Below are positions 18,374-28,114 of a stretch of 64,000 bases of DNA, one piece after another. Within the stretch, counting starts at the first letter, position 1. Each line of letters begins with the position of its first letter. Origin of the DNA: Paenibacillus sp. 481 (GTDB taxonomy: Bacteria > Bacillota > Bacilli > Paenibacillales > Paenibacillaceae); NCBI RefSeq assembly GCF_021223605.1, contig NZ_CP075175.1:434001-498000 (forward strand), written 5' to 3'. Under the pieces are notes generated by a model. The model ran no database searches, was not told the DNA's origin, and saw only the letters and a program-made list of their open reading frames with translations. A program made the position numbers and the translations under genes.

Positions 18374-19777
18374 TTACAAAATATACTGGCTTAAATCACG
18401 GTTTTGCACAATTCCAGCTAATTTTTCCCGAACATATTCAGGCGTAATAATAAACGTATCAAGAGTTAATTCTGGCGCTTCAAATGATAAATCCTCTAAC
18501 AATTTTTCCAAAATGGTATGCAATCTACGCGCTCCGATGTTTTCCATATTTTGATTCACCGTCGCTGCAATATGAGCAATCTCTCTTATCGCCTCTGGTG
18601 AAAACGACACTTCCAAATTTTCGGTCTTCAGCAGCTCCACATACTGTTTCGTCAATGCATTTTGCGGCTCTGTTAAAATAGAAACAAAGTCTTCAAGCGT
18701 CAAACTGTTCAGCTCAACCCGAATTGGAAATCTTCCTTGCAACTCTGGAATAAGGTCTGAAGGTTTAGCAATATGAAATGCTCCCGCTGCCATAAACAAA
18801 ATATAGTCCGTCTTAACTGGGCCATATTTCGTCATAATAGTCGATCCCTCTACGATCGGTAAAATATCGCGCTGCACGCCTTCACGTGATACATCAGGAC
18901 CAGAGCCACGTCCAGCGGACGCAATTTTATCAATCTCATCAATAAAGATGATGCCAGTCTGCTCTGCTCGACGCACAGACTCCTGAGTGACATCGTCCAT
19001 ATCGATAAGTTTAGCCGCTTCTTCTTGTGTTAATACTTTACGAGCTTCTTTAATCGAAAGCTTACGTCTTTTCGTACGCTTTGGAAGCAGGTTCCCGAAC
19101 ATTTCTTGCATATTCATACCCATTTGCTCGTTACCTTGTCCAGCTAGCATGTCAAACATGTTAGGCGACGCTTCTTCCACGTCAATTTCGATCGTATCGC
19201 TCTCCAGCTTGCCGGATAGCAGCTCAAAGCGTATCTTACGACGTTGTTCTTGCACATTGAAATCTTGTTCCGAATCAGAAGAATCGCTTGGCTGCGTCTG
19301 ATTTTGATTGCCGAACAGCATTTCAAACGGGTTGCGCTGTTGCTTGTGTTTAGATGATGAAGGAACAAGGATTTCAATGATGCGCTCATTCGCTAGCTCT
19401 TCCGCCTTATCCTTCACTTTCTCTGTACGTTCAAGCTTTACCATCCGAATCGCCGTTTCGATCAAGTCACGAACCATAGACTCTACATCACGGCCAACAT
19501 AGCCGACTTCTGTAAACTTAGTCGCTTCTACTTTAACGAACGGAGCGTTAACTAATTTAGCTAAACGACGAGCAATTTCCGTTTTGCCGACGCCTGTAGG
19601 TCCAATCATCAATATATTTTTTGGCACGATTTCATCTTGCAGTGACTCATCAAGTAAGCTGCGGCGATATCGATTTCTTAATGCGACTGCTACCGAACGT
19701 TTCGCCTCTTTTTGCCCAATAATGTATTTATCCAGCTCCGTTACGGTTTGTCTCGGGGTCCATGCCTGTTGTTTCAT
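18374..19777 (-). CDS. hslU: HslU (ClpY), ATPase subunit of HslUV protease
   Basis: 467 residues. It has the N-terminal [20 protein letters not shown], Walker [11 protein letters not shown], an inserted I-domain (about 110-245, with an acidic Gln/Ser stretch), Walker [12 protein letters not shown] and the C-terminal sensor region. It unfolds proteins and feeds them to HslV. A longer frame starts at 19813, but GGAGGG lies eight bases before ATG 19777, which is chosen. It is 54 bases downstream of hslV, and a strong terminator follows. Confidence 0.97.
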   Translation of the reverse strand: MKQQAWTPRQTVTELDKYIIGQKEAKRSVAVALRNRYRRSLLDESLQDEIVPKNILMIGPTGVGKTEIARRLAKLVNAPFVKVEATKFTEVGYVGRDVESMVRDLIETAIRMVKLERTEKVKDKAEELANERIIEILVPSSSKHKQQRNPFEMLFGNQNQTQPSDSSDSEQDFNVQEQRRKIRFELLSGKLESDTIEIDVEEASPNMFDMLAGQGNEQMGMNMQEMFGNLLPKRTKRRKLSIKEARKVLTQEEAAKLIDMDDVTQESVRRAEQTGIIFIDEIDKIASAGRGSGPDVSREGVQRDILPIVEGSTIMTKYGPVKTDYILFMAAGAFHIAKPSDLIPELQGRFPIRVELNSLTLEDFVSILTEPQNALTKQYVELLKTENLEVSFSPEAIREIAHIAATVNQNMENIGARRLHTILEKLLEDLSFEAPELTLDTFIITPEYVREKLAGIVQNRDLSQYIL

Positions 19778-19831
19778 TAGATAATCCCTCCGCTCATATT
19801 TATCTTCTGTCAATTCTATGCGGGAACTGAA

Positions 19832-20374
19832 TTAAATTTGCTCCACTACGATGTTGTCGTTCGTGAATACACAAATTTCACTCGCGATATGTAACGCTCC
19901 CTCTACCATCTCTTTCGCTGTCATTTGAGGTGCATGACGTTTAACCGCCCGCGCAGCTGACAGCGCAAATGAGCCTCCAGAACCGATTGCGATAACGTCG
20001 TCATCCGGTTCAATAATTTCGCCATTGCCGGATACGAGCAGCATATGCTCTTTATCCATTACAATCATGAGCGCCTCAAGCTTGCGCAGCACCTTATCTT
20101 GGCGCCAGTCTTTTGCCAATTCCACAGCTGCACGCTGTAAATTACCGTGATGTTCTTCCAGCTTACCTTCAAACTTTTCAAACAACGTTATCGCATCTGC
20201 TACCGAACCTGCAAACCCAGCTACCACTTGTCCACGATATAAGCGGCGAACTTTGCGTGCATGCTGCTTCATCACCATACTATTGCCGAACGTAACTTGA
20301 CCATCACCGGCCATCGCTCCTTCGCCATTATGACGAACAGCACAAATTGTTGTCGCATGAAATTGCATTTCCAT
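19832..20374 (-). CDS. hslV: HslV (ClpQ), peptidase subunit of HslUV protease
   Basis: 180 residues starting [20 protein letters not shown], followed by [10 protein letters not shown]. HslV is an N-terminal-nucleophile protease; in most species a Thr at the TT pair is exposed by removing the propeptide. B. subtilis ClpQ instead is reported to use an N-terminal Ser (MSSFHATT). This protein has no Ser before HATT, so use of Thr8 or Thr9 after loss of a seven or eight residue propeptide is the natural inference. GGAGGGGG lies seven bases before the ATG. Confidence 0.96.
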   Translation of the reverse strand: MEMQFHATTICAVRHNGEGAMAGDGQVTFGNSMVMKQHARKVRRLYRGQVVAGFAGSVADAITLFEKFEGKLEEHHGNLQRAAVELAKDWRQDKVLRKLEALMIVMDKEHMLLVSGNGEIIEPDDDVIAIGSGGSFALSAARAVKRHAPQMTAKEMVEGALHIASEICVFTNDNIVVEQI

Positions 20375-20395
20375 GTTGTTTCCCCCTCCATTCTT

Positions 20396-20441
20396 TTAAA
20401 AAAGGGAAGGAAACTGACGGTTTAAACCGCTATTCCTTCCC
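20396..20441 (-). terminator. Terminator after trmFO
   Basis: Arms GGGAAGGAA (20404-20412) and TTCCTTCCC (20433-20441) pair around a loop that itself contains GGTTTAAACC. On the minus strand the stem is followed by TTTTTT. It separates trmFO from hslV, so hslVU probably has its own promoter or depends on readthrough. Confidence 0.8.
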
Positions 20442-20451
20442 TCTCTAGGAC

Positions 20452-21777
20452 TTACTTCACATCATATCCGTGAGCGCCTGCGTAATCACGCACGGCATCA
20501 AGCGCACGCTGTGCTAATGCTTCGTTTTTCTCTTTTTTGTTGCGAATCCGTTGCTCTAACGGCGGGAACAAACCAAAATTCGCGTTCATTGGCTGAAAAT
20601 GCTTGAAGTCAGCCGTTGTAATATAATGCGCCATACTTCCAAGCGTCGAATGCTGCGGGAACGTCAGTAGCTCCTGACCTGCTGCAAAGCGAGCTGCGTT
20701 CAAGCCTGCAATAAGTCCTGAAGCAGCTGACTCCACGTATCCTTCCACACCAGTCATTTGTCCAGCAAAGAACAAGTTGTCACGTCCATTGAACTGATAC
20801 GTCGTCTTCAATAGCTTCGGTGAGTTAATGAACGTGTTGCGGTGCATAACTCCAAAGCGAACGAATTCAGCATTCTCAAGTCCTGGAATCATTTGAAACA
20901 CCCGTTTTTGCTCGCCCCACTTGAGATGCGTCTGGAACCCTACCATGTTGTATAGCGTACCTGCAGCATTGTCCTGACGCAACTGGATGACAGCGTGAGG
21001 CGTTTTACCTGTACGAGGGTCTACTAGACCTACTGGCTTCATAGGCCCGAACAGAGCCGTCTGCTTGCCACGCTTCATCATGACTTCAATCGGCATACAA
21101 CCTTCGAAGTAAATTTCTTTTTCAAATTCCTTCAGCTCAGCTGTTTCTGCCGTAGTTATTGCTTCGTAAAATGCATTAAACTCTTCTTCTGTCATCGGGC
21201 AGTTCAAATATGCAGCTTCCCCTTTATCATAGCGGGATGCCAAATATACTTTATCCATGTCGATTGAATCTTTGTCGACGATTGGCGCAGCTGCGTCGTA
21301 GAAATAGAAATATTCCTCGCCCATCAGCTCTTTAATGCCATTAGACAGCGACGGAGATGTCAATGGTCCTGTTGCGATAACGGTAATACCGTCTGTCGGA
21401 ATGTTTTCCATTTCTTCCGTACGCACATCAATCAAAGGATGATCTTTCAGCGTGTTCGTAATTTCGCCAGAGAAGCCGTCGCGATCAACCGCTAACGCTC
21501 CACCTGCTGGAACAGCATGCTTATCAGCAGCCCGCATAATAAGCGAGTCCATGATGCGCATCTCTTCTTTAAGAACGCCAACGGCATTTGTAAGTCCGTT
21601 CGCACGCAGCGAGTTGCTGCAAACTAATTCAGCGAATTTATCTGTATGGTGAGCCGGTGTCTGACGCACAGGTCTCATTTCGTATAACGTTACAGGGATA
21701 CCCTGTTTGGCGATTTGCCATGCTGCTTCACTACCAGCCAAGCCGGCGCCGATGACTGTTACTCTCGGCATACTCAT
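20452..21777 (-). CDS. trmFO: TrmFO, folate-dependent tRNA m5U54 methyltransferase
   Basis: 441 residues. The N-terminal FAD fold [20 protein letters not shown], the catalytic-cysteine region [18 protein letters not shown] and the C-terminal [20 protein letters not shown] identify the family. It transfers a methyl group from methylene-tetrahydrofolate to U54 of tRNA using FADH2. A frame starting at 21834 exists, but GAGGAGG lies inside it, eleven bases before ATG 21777. It is downstream of topA, as in Bacillus; xerC does not follow it here. Confidence 0.97.
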   Translation of the reverse strand: MSMPRVTVIGAGLAGSEAAWQIAKQGIPVTLYEMRPVRQTPAHHTDKFAELVCSNSLRANGLTNAVGVLKEEMRIMDSLIMRAADKHAVPAGGALAVDRDGFSGEITNTLKDHPLIDVRTEEMENIPTDGITVIATGPLTSPSLSNGIKELMGEEYFYFYDAAAPIVDKDSIDMDKVYLASRYDKGEAAYLNCPMTEEEFNAFYEAITTAETAELKEFEKEIYFEGCMPIEVMMKRGKQTALFGPMKPVGLVDPRTGKTPHAVIQLRQDNAAGTLYNMVGFQTHLKWGEQKRVFQMIPGLENAEFVRFGVMHRNTFINSPKLLKTTYQFNGRDNLFFAGQMTGVEGYVESAASGLIAGLNAARFAAGQELLTFPQHSTLGSMAHYITTADFKHFQPMNANFGLFPPLEQRIRNKKEKNEALAQRALDAVRDYAGAHGYDVK

Positions 21778-21855
21778 CTTACGTATTTCCTCCTCAATTG
21801 CTGCATCTATGGTGCAACGTTCAACAATGTCCAATTAGTATGTTATTAGTACACT

Positions 21856-21907
21856 GCAAGCTTGTTGTACCCTAATGCATGTCGCAAAAGCGTACGAACA
21901 AGCTTGC
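21856..21907. promoter_or_regulatory. Long inverted repeat between topA and trmFO
   Basis: GCAAGCTTGTT (21856-21866) and AACAAGCTTGC (21897-21907) are perfect 11-base arms, extended by GTAC/GTAC around one bulged base to about 15 pairs. The loop is about 22 bases. No T-run follows, so it is probably an RNA hairpin for processing or stability, not a terminator. Confidence 0.5.
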
Positions 21908-21914
21908 TTATAAA

Positions 21915-24005
21915 TTATTCGTCGTCTGGTTCTTGTACTTCCTCGTTATGTTCGCACTGCGTACACTGTAGCTTCGTTCCTTGCTTGCTTCTTTTTTCAA
22001 CCATTAAACTACTACAAGCTGGACACGGCTTCGCGGAAGGTTTATCCCACATCACGTTGTCACATTCTGGGTAACGATCACAACCGTAAAAAATACGGCC
22101 TCGCTTGCTGCGTCGTTCGACAAGCTTTCCTTCATTACATTTAGGACAACCTACGCCTGTATCTTTAACGATCGGCTTCGTGTTACGGCAATCAGGGAAG
22201 CCCGAACATGCAAGAAACTTTCCGAAACGGCCCATTTTATACACAAAGTGCCGTCCGCATTTTTCGCATATCTCATCGGATACTTCATCCTCGATCTCGA
22301 CTTCCTTCATCTCTTCTTCCGCAACGAGCAAACGCTTCTCGAAAGATTCGTAAAATTCAGCCAATACTTTTGCCCACTCTTGTTGGCCTTCTTCGACGTG
22401 GTCTAAGTCTTCTTCCATATGAGCTGTAAACTCAACGTCTAATATTTCTGGGAAAAATTGTTCCATCTGTTGAATAACAAGCTCGCCTAACTCTGTAGGC
22501 ACGAACTTCTTCTCCTCAATGGCCACGTACCCACGCTTTTGAATCGTTTCGATTGTCGGTGCGTACGTACTTGGACGACCTATGCCTAGCTCCTCCAACG
22601 TCTTTACGAGCCTTGCCTCTGTAAAGCGCGGTGGCGGCTGTGTAAAGTGCTGCTTCGGCTCAATCGATTCTTGCTTCAGTTTATCTCCAATAGCAAGCGG
22701 AGGCAGTAGCTTGTCGCCTTCATCAGCGCCATCGTCATTGCCTTCCACATACACTTTCATAAAGCCGTGGAAACGAACTTTGGAGCCATTTGCTCGGAAT
22801 GTTACCGTGCCTGCTTTCAAATCGATCGTCATCGTGTCTAACACAGCAGACGTCATTTGACTCGCCACAAAGCGTTCCCAAATCAGTTTATACAAACGGA
22901 ATTGATCACGGCTTAAAAATGGTTTCATCTGCTCTGGATCACGCATAATCGATGTCGGACGGATCGCTTCGTGCGCATCTTGTGCGTTAGCTGCTTTCTT
23001 TGAATACTGACGCGGCGTTTCTGGCACAAAGTTTGCTCCGTATTTGTCGTTAATGTACTCACGTGATTCCTCTTGAGCTGTTGGCGAAATACGTGTGGAA
23101 TCTGTACGCATATAGGTGATAAGACCGACGGTACCTTCTTTTCCAAGTTCTACGCCTTCGTACAACTGTTGTGCGACGGACATCGTCTTCGCTGCACGGA
23201 AGTTAAGCTTACGAGCAGCCTCTTGCTGTAAAGAACTCGTCGTAAACGGTGCAGATGGGTGGCGCAAGCGCTCCTTCTCCTTCACTTCATCAACGACAAA
23301 ATCATGCTTGCCGACTGCTGCCAATACAGCTTTAACTTCGTCTTCGTTTGCCAATTCCTTTTTCACGCCATCTAAAGAATGAAAACGAGCATCGAAAGCC
23401 GACTTGCCTGTACCGAGCTGTGCTGTAATCGACCAATATTCCTCTGGAATGAAAGCTTCGATTTCGTTCTCACGGTCCAAGATCATCTTAACGGACACCG
23501 ATTGTACACGGCCAGCTGACAGGCCTTTCTTGACCTTTTTCCACAGCAGCGGACTTATCTTATAACCGACCAAACGGTCAAGGATACGTCTCGCTTGCTG
23601 TGCATGCACGAGGTCCATATTAATTTGACGCGGTGTTTTAAACGCATCCTTCACCGCTTGCTTCGTAATTTCGTTAAATACGACGCGGCATGATTCGTCT
23701 TCTTTCAAATCAAGTGCATGAGCCAAATGCCAAGCAATGGCTTCCCCTTCGCGATCGGGGTCAGCTGCGAGATAGACGCGCTTTACCTTCTTGCAAGCGT
23801 CCTTTAATTCTTTAAGGACTGAACCTTTACCCCGAATCGTAATATACTTCGGATTAAAGTTATTTTCTATTTCAACGCCAATTTGGCTTTTAGGTAAGTC
23901 TCGCACATGGCCCATTGATGCTTTAACAATAAATTTGCTGCCTAAGTACTTACCTATCGTCTTCGCCTTCGTGGGCGACTCGACGATAACTAGTGAATCC
24001 GCCAT
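21915..24005 (-). CDS. topA: TopA, DNA topoisomerase I
   Basis: 696 residues, the normal length. It has the Toprim start [18 protein letters not shown] and acidic DPDREGE (83-89), the catalytic tyrosine Tyr298 in [14 protein letters not shown], and three C-terminal four-cysteine zinc fingers (starting [22 protein letters not shown] and [11 protein letters not shown]). It relaxes negatively supercoiled DNA. It follows dprA by 27 bases and ends in an acidic tail. Confidence 0.98.
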   Translation of the reverse strand: MADSLVIVESPTKAKTIGKYLGSKFIVKASMGHVRDLPKSQIGVEIENNFNPKYITIRGKGSVLKELKDACKKVKRVYLAADPDREGEAIAWHLAHALDLKEDESCRVVFNEITKQAVKDAFKTPRQINMDLVHAQQARRILDRLVGYKISPLLWKKVKKGLSAGRVQSVSVKMILDRENEIEAFIPEEYWSITAQLGTGKSAFDARFHSLDGVKKELANEDEVKAVLAAVGKHDFVVDEVKEKERLRHPSAPFTTSSLQQEAARKLNFRAAKTMSVAQQLYEGVELGKEGTVGLITYMRTDSTRISPTAQEESREYINDKYGANFVPETPRQYSKKAANAQDAHEAIRPTSIMRDPEQMKPFLSRDQFRLYKLIWERFVASQMTSAVLDTMTIDLKAGTVTFRANGSKVRFHGFMKVYVEGNDDGADEGDKLLPPLAIGDKLKQESIEPKQHFTQPPPRFTEARLVKTLEELGIGRPSTYAPTIETIQKRGYVAIEEKKFVPTELGELVIQQMEQFFPEILDVEFTAHMEEDLDHVEEGQQEWAKVLAEFYESFEKRLLVAEEEMKEVEIEDEVSDEICEKCGRHFVYKMGRFGKFLACSGFPDCRNTKPIVKDTGVGCPKCNEGKLVERRSKRGRIFYGCDRYPECDNVMWDKPSAKPCPACSSLMVEKRSKQGTKLQCTQCEHNEEVQEPDDE

Positions 24006-24032
24006 AGGCGCATCCTCCTCTCCAACACACCA

Positions 24033-25151
24033 TTACATCCATTCCGAGCAATATTGAGCCCCTGGGGCTTCTCGGATCCGTTTTTTTAATTGTAAGGATA
24101 ACAAAGTTTGATGCAGTTTCGCAAATGGTAGCCCGCTTTGTGCGAGCAACTCATCGAACGTTAAGCTACGCAAAGACAGTAATTGAACGATTGTTGCCTC
24201 TTCTTCTAATAACGGTTCCAACGCTGAAGTGGCGACCGTTCCATTATTGTACGGTAAAGGTAGCGTTGTCAACCAGCTTGCAAACTCTTCAATTATATCC
24301 GCAGCGCAAGCTACCGGTTTGGCACCTTGTTGTAATAAATAAAAAGTACCCTCAGACTTAGGCGATGTAACAGGTCCCGGTACAGCAAAAACTTCGCGTG
24401 ACGCATCTAAAGCAAGGTCAGCCGTAATAAGTGCCCCGCTCTTTACCGCTGCTTCTACGACGACCGTTCCTAACGCCAACCCTGCAATAATTCGATTACG
24501 GCGTGGAAATAAACCTGGATGCGATCGCGTACCAAGTGGGTATTCACTGACAACTAAGCCGCCCTCAGCAATCGCGTGAAAGAGCGAGCGATGCTCTGGC
24601 GGATAAACGCGATCCAAGGGAGTTCCAAGAACAGCTACGGTCATCCCCTTCTTGATAGCGCCTTCATGACTGGATCCGTCAATTCCCCTTGCCAGTCCAC
24701 TTACGACCGTTATACCCGCTTCTGCAAGCTGCTCTGACAGTTGATAAGCAATGGTCTTACCGTATACAGTAGGCGTGCGCGTTCCTACAATCGCCACACA
24801 AGGTTGACGAAGAACATCCCAGTTGCCACGACCATACATAATCCATGGTGGTTCGTGTGTTTGTTTCAGAAGTTCAGGATACGTATGATCGAGCATCGTT
24901 ATCCATTCGATTCCTTGCTGTTGCGTTATATGCAGTCGAGCAGCTAACCTATCTGCATCATACTGCTGCGCAAGCTTTGCTGCTTGGGCAGGCTTAATAC
25001 CTATATGTATCCAATCCGCAGCGGGTCGATTCAACCAAGCTGATAAATTCGCAAATCCGACTCGTTCGCTCAGCATCTGGATCGTATGCCAACCAATTCC
25101 TTCTGTCTCATGAAGACCGAACAATAGCTCGCGCTCTGTCCATTCGCTCAT
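24033..25151 (-). CDS. dprA: DprA (Smf), DNA-processing protein
   Basis: 372 residues. It has a SAM-like N-domain, the Rossmann-like core (CVAIVGTRTPTVYGKTIAYQ, VVSGLARGIDGSSHEGAIKKG, PRRNRIIAGLALGTVVVEA) and a C-terminal winged-helix-like domain. DprA binds single-stranded DNA and loads RecA during natural transformation. ATG 25151 with GGGG seven bases upstream is preferred to the longer frame at 25181. It is the first gene of dprA-topA-trmFO. Confidence 0.96.
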   Translation of the reverse strand: MSEWTERELLFGLHETEGIGWHTIQMLSERVGFANLSAWLNRPAADWIHIGIKPAQAAKLAQQYDADRLAARLHITQQQGIEWITMLDHTYPELLKQTHEPPWIMYGRGNWDVLRQPCVAIVGTRTPTVYGKTIAYQLSEQLAEAGITVVSGLARGIDGSSHEGAIKKGMTVAVLGTPLDRVYPPEHRSLFHAIAEGGLVVSEYPLGTRSHPGLFPRRNRIIAGLALGTVVVEAAVKSGALITADLALDASREVFAVPGPVTSPKSEGTFYLLQQGAKPVACAADIIEEFASWLTTLPLPYNNGTVATSALEPLLEEEATIVQLLSLRSLTFDELLAQSGLPFAKLHQTLLSLQLKKRIREAPGAQYCSEWM

Positions 25152-25294
25152 GCAACTTCCCCTCTCGAATGGGAAACGCAATCTGCTTCCCTTATTGTGC
25201 TTGAGATAAGATCAGAATGCAAGCGTATATCAAAACAGCGAAACACTCGTTCTTATCCCACGTACTTTGATACCTTTGTACACCGCTATCTCAC

Positions 25295-25342
25295 AAAAAA
25301 AGCAACCTTTCCACGTCTTAAATCAACGTGTGAAAGGTTGCT
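25295..25342 (-). terminator. Terminator of the sucCD transcript
   Basis: Arms AGCAACCTTTCCACG (25301-25315) and CGTGTGAAAGGTTGCT (25327-25342) pair with one extra base and an 11-base loop. On the minus strand seven T residues follow. Confidence 0.85.
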
Positions 25343-25432
25343 TACCTTACACTTTTACGTATTTTTCCGAAAATTGTAGAATGATCGCACCTACATTTCG
25401 TCCTTGAAACGTAATCGTAATTATTGTCTATC

Positions 25433-25455
25433 ATTGTCGAGGTGTAATCGACAAT
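25433..25455. repeat. Short inverted repeat after sucD
   Basis: ATTGTCGA and TCGACAAT are perfect 8-base arms around GGTGTAA, about 50 bases past the sucD stop. There is no T-run. It may be an RNA 3'-end structure. Confidence 0.3.
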
Positions 25456-25501
25456 TAAACACAAGCAATACCCGCTTATATCCAGCTAATTATGCTACTG
25501 T

Positions 25502-26440
25502 TTATGCACGTGCATGCGTTGTGCATTTTTCCAACAAGCCGCGCTCTTCCAACACGCTAACAAGCGTGCTACCCATTTCAGCTGGTGTCGGTGCAACTTT
25601 AATGCCGCAAGCTTCTAGAACAGAAATCTTCTCAGCTGCTGTACCTTTACCACCAGAAATGATCGCACCAGCATGACCCATACGCTTACCTGGAGGCGCT
25701 GTTGCGCCACCGATAAAGCCTACAACTGGCTTTTTCATATTCGCTTGAACCCATTCTGCCGCTTCTTCTTCAGCTGTTCCACCAATCTCACCGATCATAA
25801 TGACCGCATACGTATCTGGATCTTCATTGAATTGAGCCAAAATGTCAATGAACTCGGAACCTTTTACAGGGTCGCCACCGATACCTACTGCTGTAGATTG
25901 ACCAATACCACGCGTAGTCAACTGGTGTACCGCTTCATAAGTAAGCGTACCACTGCGGGAAACAACGCCCACATGACCAGGAGCGTGGATATAGCCTGGC
26001 ATAATACCGATCTTACAAGCGTCAGGTGTAATGACGCCTGGACAGTTCGGGCCGACAAGACGCGTGCGCTTGCCTTCCATATAACGCTTCACGTTAACCA
26101 TATCCAGAACAGGAATACCTTCTGTGATACAAATAACGAGATCTAAGTCAGCGTCTACCGCTTCCATAATAGCATCAGCAGCAAATGCAGGTGGTACATA
26201 AATAACGCTAGCAGTAGCGCCTGTTGCATTTTTTGCTTCAAGCACAGTGTTAAATACAGGCAATGCAACGACTTCGCCGTTGTCGAGCGTAATATCAACA
26301 TTCGTGCCGCCTTTGCCCGGTGTTACGCCACCGACCATTTGCGTGCCATATTCAAGTGCGCCCTTTGTATGAAACAAGCCTGTAGCGCCCGTAATACCCT
26401 GCGTAATGACTTTCGTTTCCTTATTAATCAAGATGCTCAT
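25502..26440 (-). CDS. sucD: SucD, succinyl-CoA synthetase alpha subunit
   Basis: 312 residues. The CoA-binding Rossmann start ([19 protein letters not shown]), the ligase region [19 protein letters not shown] and phospho-histidine His256 ([18 protein letters not shown]) are present. With SucC it converts succinyl-CoA to succinate in the TCA cycle with nucleotide phosphorylation. It follows sucC by 27 bases. Confidence 0.98.
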   Translation of the reverse strand: MSILINKETKVITQGITGATGLFHTKGALEYGTQMVGGVTPGKGGTNVDITLDNGEVVALPVFNTVLEAKNATGATASVIYVPPAFAADAIMEAVDADLDLVICITEGIPVLDMVNVKRYMEGKRTRLVGPNCPGVITPDACKIGIMPGYIHAPGHVGVVSRSGTLTYEAVHQLTTRGIGQSTAVGIGGDPVKGSEFIDILAQFNEDPDTYAVIMIGEIGGTAEEEAAEWVQANMKKPVVGFIGGATAPPGKRMGHAGAIISGGKGTAAEKISVLEACGIKVAPTPAEMGSTLVSVLEERGLLEKCTTHARA

Positions 26441-26467
26441 CGCACACTCATCCTCTCGTCCGCGAAA

Positions 26468-27628
26468 TTATTGAACCAATGCAACAATCTTCTGCGCACC
26501 GTCTGCCATCGAATCAGCAGCTACGATGTTCAAGCCCGACTCGTTCAAAATACGTTTGCCGATTTCGACATTCGTACCTTCAAGACGAACGACCAATGGA
26601 CGATCCAAGCCGATTTGCTTCGCAGCTTCAACGACACCGTTTGCAATAACGTCACAGCGCATAATGCCACCGAAAATATTTACGAAAATACCTTTTACAT
26701 TTTCATCGGACAAAATAATTTTAAATGCTTCCGTTACTTTCTCTGTCGTCGCACCGCCCCCTACGTCGAGGAAGTTAGCCGGTTCGCCGCCATAATATTT
26801 AATAATGTCCATTGTAGCCATAGCTAGTCCAGCACCGTTAACCATGCAACCGATGTTGCCATCAAGTGCGATATAGCTCAAATCAAATTTAGACGCTTCG
26901 ATTTCCTTCTCGTCTTCCTCATCCAAATCACGCAGCTCGAGAATGTCTTTATGACGATATAAAGCATTGGAGTCGAAGTTAAGCTTTGCATCAAGCGCCA
27001 TAATTTGACCGTCGCCTGTTACGACGAGCGGATTAATTTCTGCAATGGAGCAATCTTTGTCTACAAAAGCTTGGTACAGAGCAAGCATAAATTTAACCGT
27101 TTTGTTGACCAATTCAGTAGGAATGTTAATCGCATATGCCAATTTGCGTGCTTGGAAAGCTTGCAAACCAACAGCTGGATCAACGACTTCCTTGAAAATT
27201 TTCTCCGGCGTTGCTTCTGCTACTTCTTCGATTTCCGTGCCGCCTTCTTCAGACGCCATCATAACAACGCTACCTGTTGCACGGTCAACAACGACACCGA
27301 CATAATATTCTTTCTTAATGTCACAGCCCTGTTCAACGAGCAAGCGCTTAATTTCTTTGCCTTCTGGGCCTGTTTGATGAGTTACAAGCACCTTTCCAAG
27401 CAACTCTTGCGCGTATGTACGCACATCATCCAAGCTTTTAGCGATTTTAACACCGCCAGCTTTACCGCGTCCGCCTGCATGGATCTGAGCTTTAATGACT
27501 ACGATAGGTGTACCTAATTCTTTAGCAGCTTCCACTGCTTCATCCGCTGTAAAAGCAACTTTACCATTCGGAACGACAACGCCGTATTGCTTCAATACTT
27601 CTTTGCCTTGATACTCATGAATATTCAT
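26468..27628 (-). CDS. sucC: SucC, succinyl-CoA synthetase beta subunit
   Basis: 386 residues. It has the ATP-grasp N-domain ([34 protein letters not shown]), IAEINPLVV and the C-terminal CoA-ligase domain ([16 protein letters not shown]). It is the nucleotide-binding subunit of the TCA enzyme. AGGGGGATGCACG precedes the ATG. The transcript start appears to lie about 200 bases upstream, behind a probable catabolite-repression site. Confidence 0.98.
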   Translation of the reverse strand: MNIHEYQGKEVLKQYGVVVPNGKVAFTADEAVEAAKELGTPIVVIKAQIHAGGRGKAGGVKIAKSLDDVRTYAQELLGKVLVTHQTGPEGKEIKRLLVEQGCDIKKEYYVGVVVDRATGSVVMMASEEGGTEIEEVAEATPEKIFKEVVDPAVGLQAFQARKLAYAINIPTELVNKTVKFMLALYQAFVDKDCSIAEINPLVVTGDGQIMALDAKLNFDSNALYRHKDILELRDLDEEDEKEIEASKFDLSYIALDGNIGCMVNGAGLAMATMDIIKYYGGEPANFLDVGGGATTEKVTEAFKIILSDENVKGIFVNIFGGIMRCDVIANGVVEAAKQIGLDRPLVVRLEGTNVEIGKRILNESGLNIVAADSMADGAQKIVALVQ

Positions 27629-27852
27629 CGTGCATCCCCCTATCCGAATCGTCAGCCTATAATTGGCTGGTTTCGACGTGAAGCCGAGCTAAGCTTGCAT
27701 TCATCTGCTTGTATACTCGTAGCCAAGCCCGAACTGTTACATATGCCTGTGCGGCGCGTCCGTGAGCTTGGGGAAGCGCTTCCGCCGCTTCATCACCTTG
27801 GTGTTCAACGGAAAAATCATACATTGTAATCCGAACACATTGTAACATGATT

Positions 27853-27866
27853 TTAAAACGCTTTCC
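27853..27866 (-). promoter_or_regulatory. Probable cre (CcpA) box in the sucC promoter region
   Basis: The minus strand reads GGAAAGCGTTTTAA, which fits TGWAARCGYTWNCW at 12 of 14 positions including the central CG. A TTGACG -35-like box lies about 17 bases upstream, and an extended -10 TGTTACAAT (to 27839) lies downstream. CcpA binding here would repress sucCD when a preferred sugar is present; this is inferred from the sequence match alone. Confidence 0.5.
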
Positions 27867-27961
27867 TCCCCTTTTCGTCAAGAATGTACATTTTTTTGAT
27901 ATGAATTTCATCTCAAAAAGAGATTGTAAAATAAACGTAAATACTGTTATCGTTCCACCAG

Positions 27962-27991
27962 TTGACGCACCGTCATGTTGTTACATATAAT
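27962..27991 (+). promoter_or_regulatory. Sigma-A promoter of comM
   Basis: TTGACG (27962-27967), an 18-base spacer, then a perfect TATAAT (27986-27991). The comM start lies about 115 bases downstream. The promoter sits inside the longest comM reading frame, which shows that the longer N-terminus is false. Confidence 0.75.
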
Positions 27992-28114
27992 TTTAGTATA
28001 AAAAATAGCGCAGGCGATAAGGAAGCACCTTTCCCGCGCATTCTGCAGCAACGTGGTTCAAGTGTTTTCACAACCATTTTCTGTAAGAATGTGATGATGG
28101 AGAGGTGTTTTTGT

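Larger units (their letters stand above)
25152..25501. other. Intergenic region between sucD and dprA
   Basis: About 350 bases. It holds the sucCD terminator (25295-25342), an 8-base inverted repeat just after sucD (25433-25455) and a possible weak dprA promoter on the minus strand (TTGCAT, 17 bases, CACAAT, near 25190-25220). No gene is visible. Confidence 0.5.
27629..28114. other. Divergent control region between sucC and comM
   Basis: 486 bases. On the minus strand it holds a cre-like box and a long sucC leader; on the plus strand the comM promoter and leader. The minus strand also carries an open frame of 84 codons (27657-27911; from its internal ATG 63 codons, 27657-27848) that ends 28 bases before sucC. 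It has no convincing ribosome site and is not called as a gene. Confidence 0.5.

Noticed and set aside
27962-28114. Longer N-terminus of the ComM-type protein
   Set aside because: It contains the TTGACG and TATAAT promoter, and the family starts at MFGKMWSAALYG.
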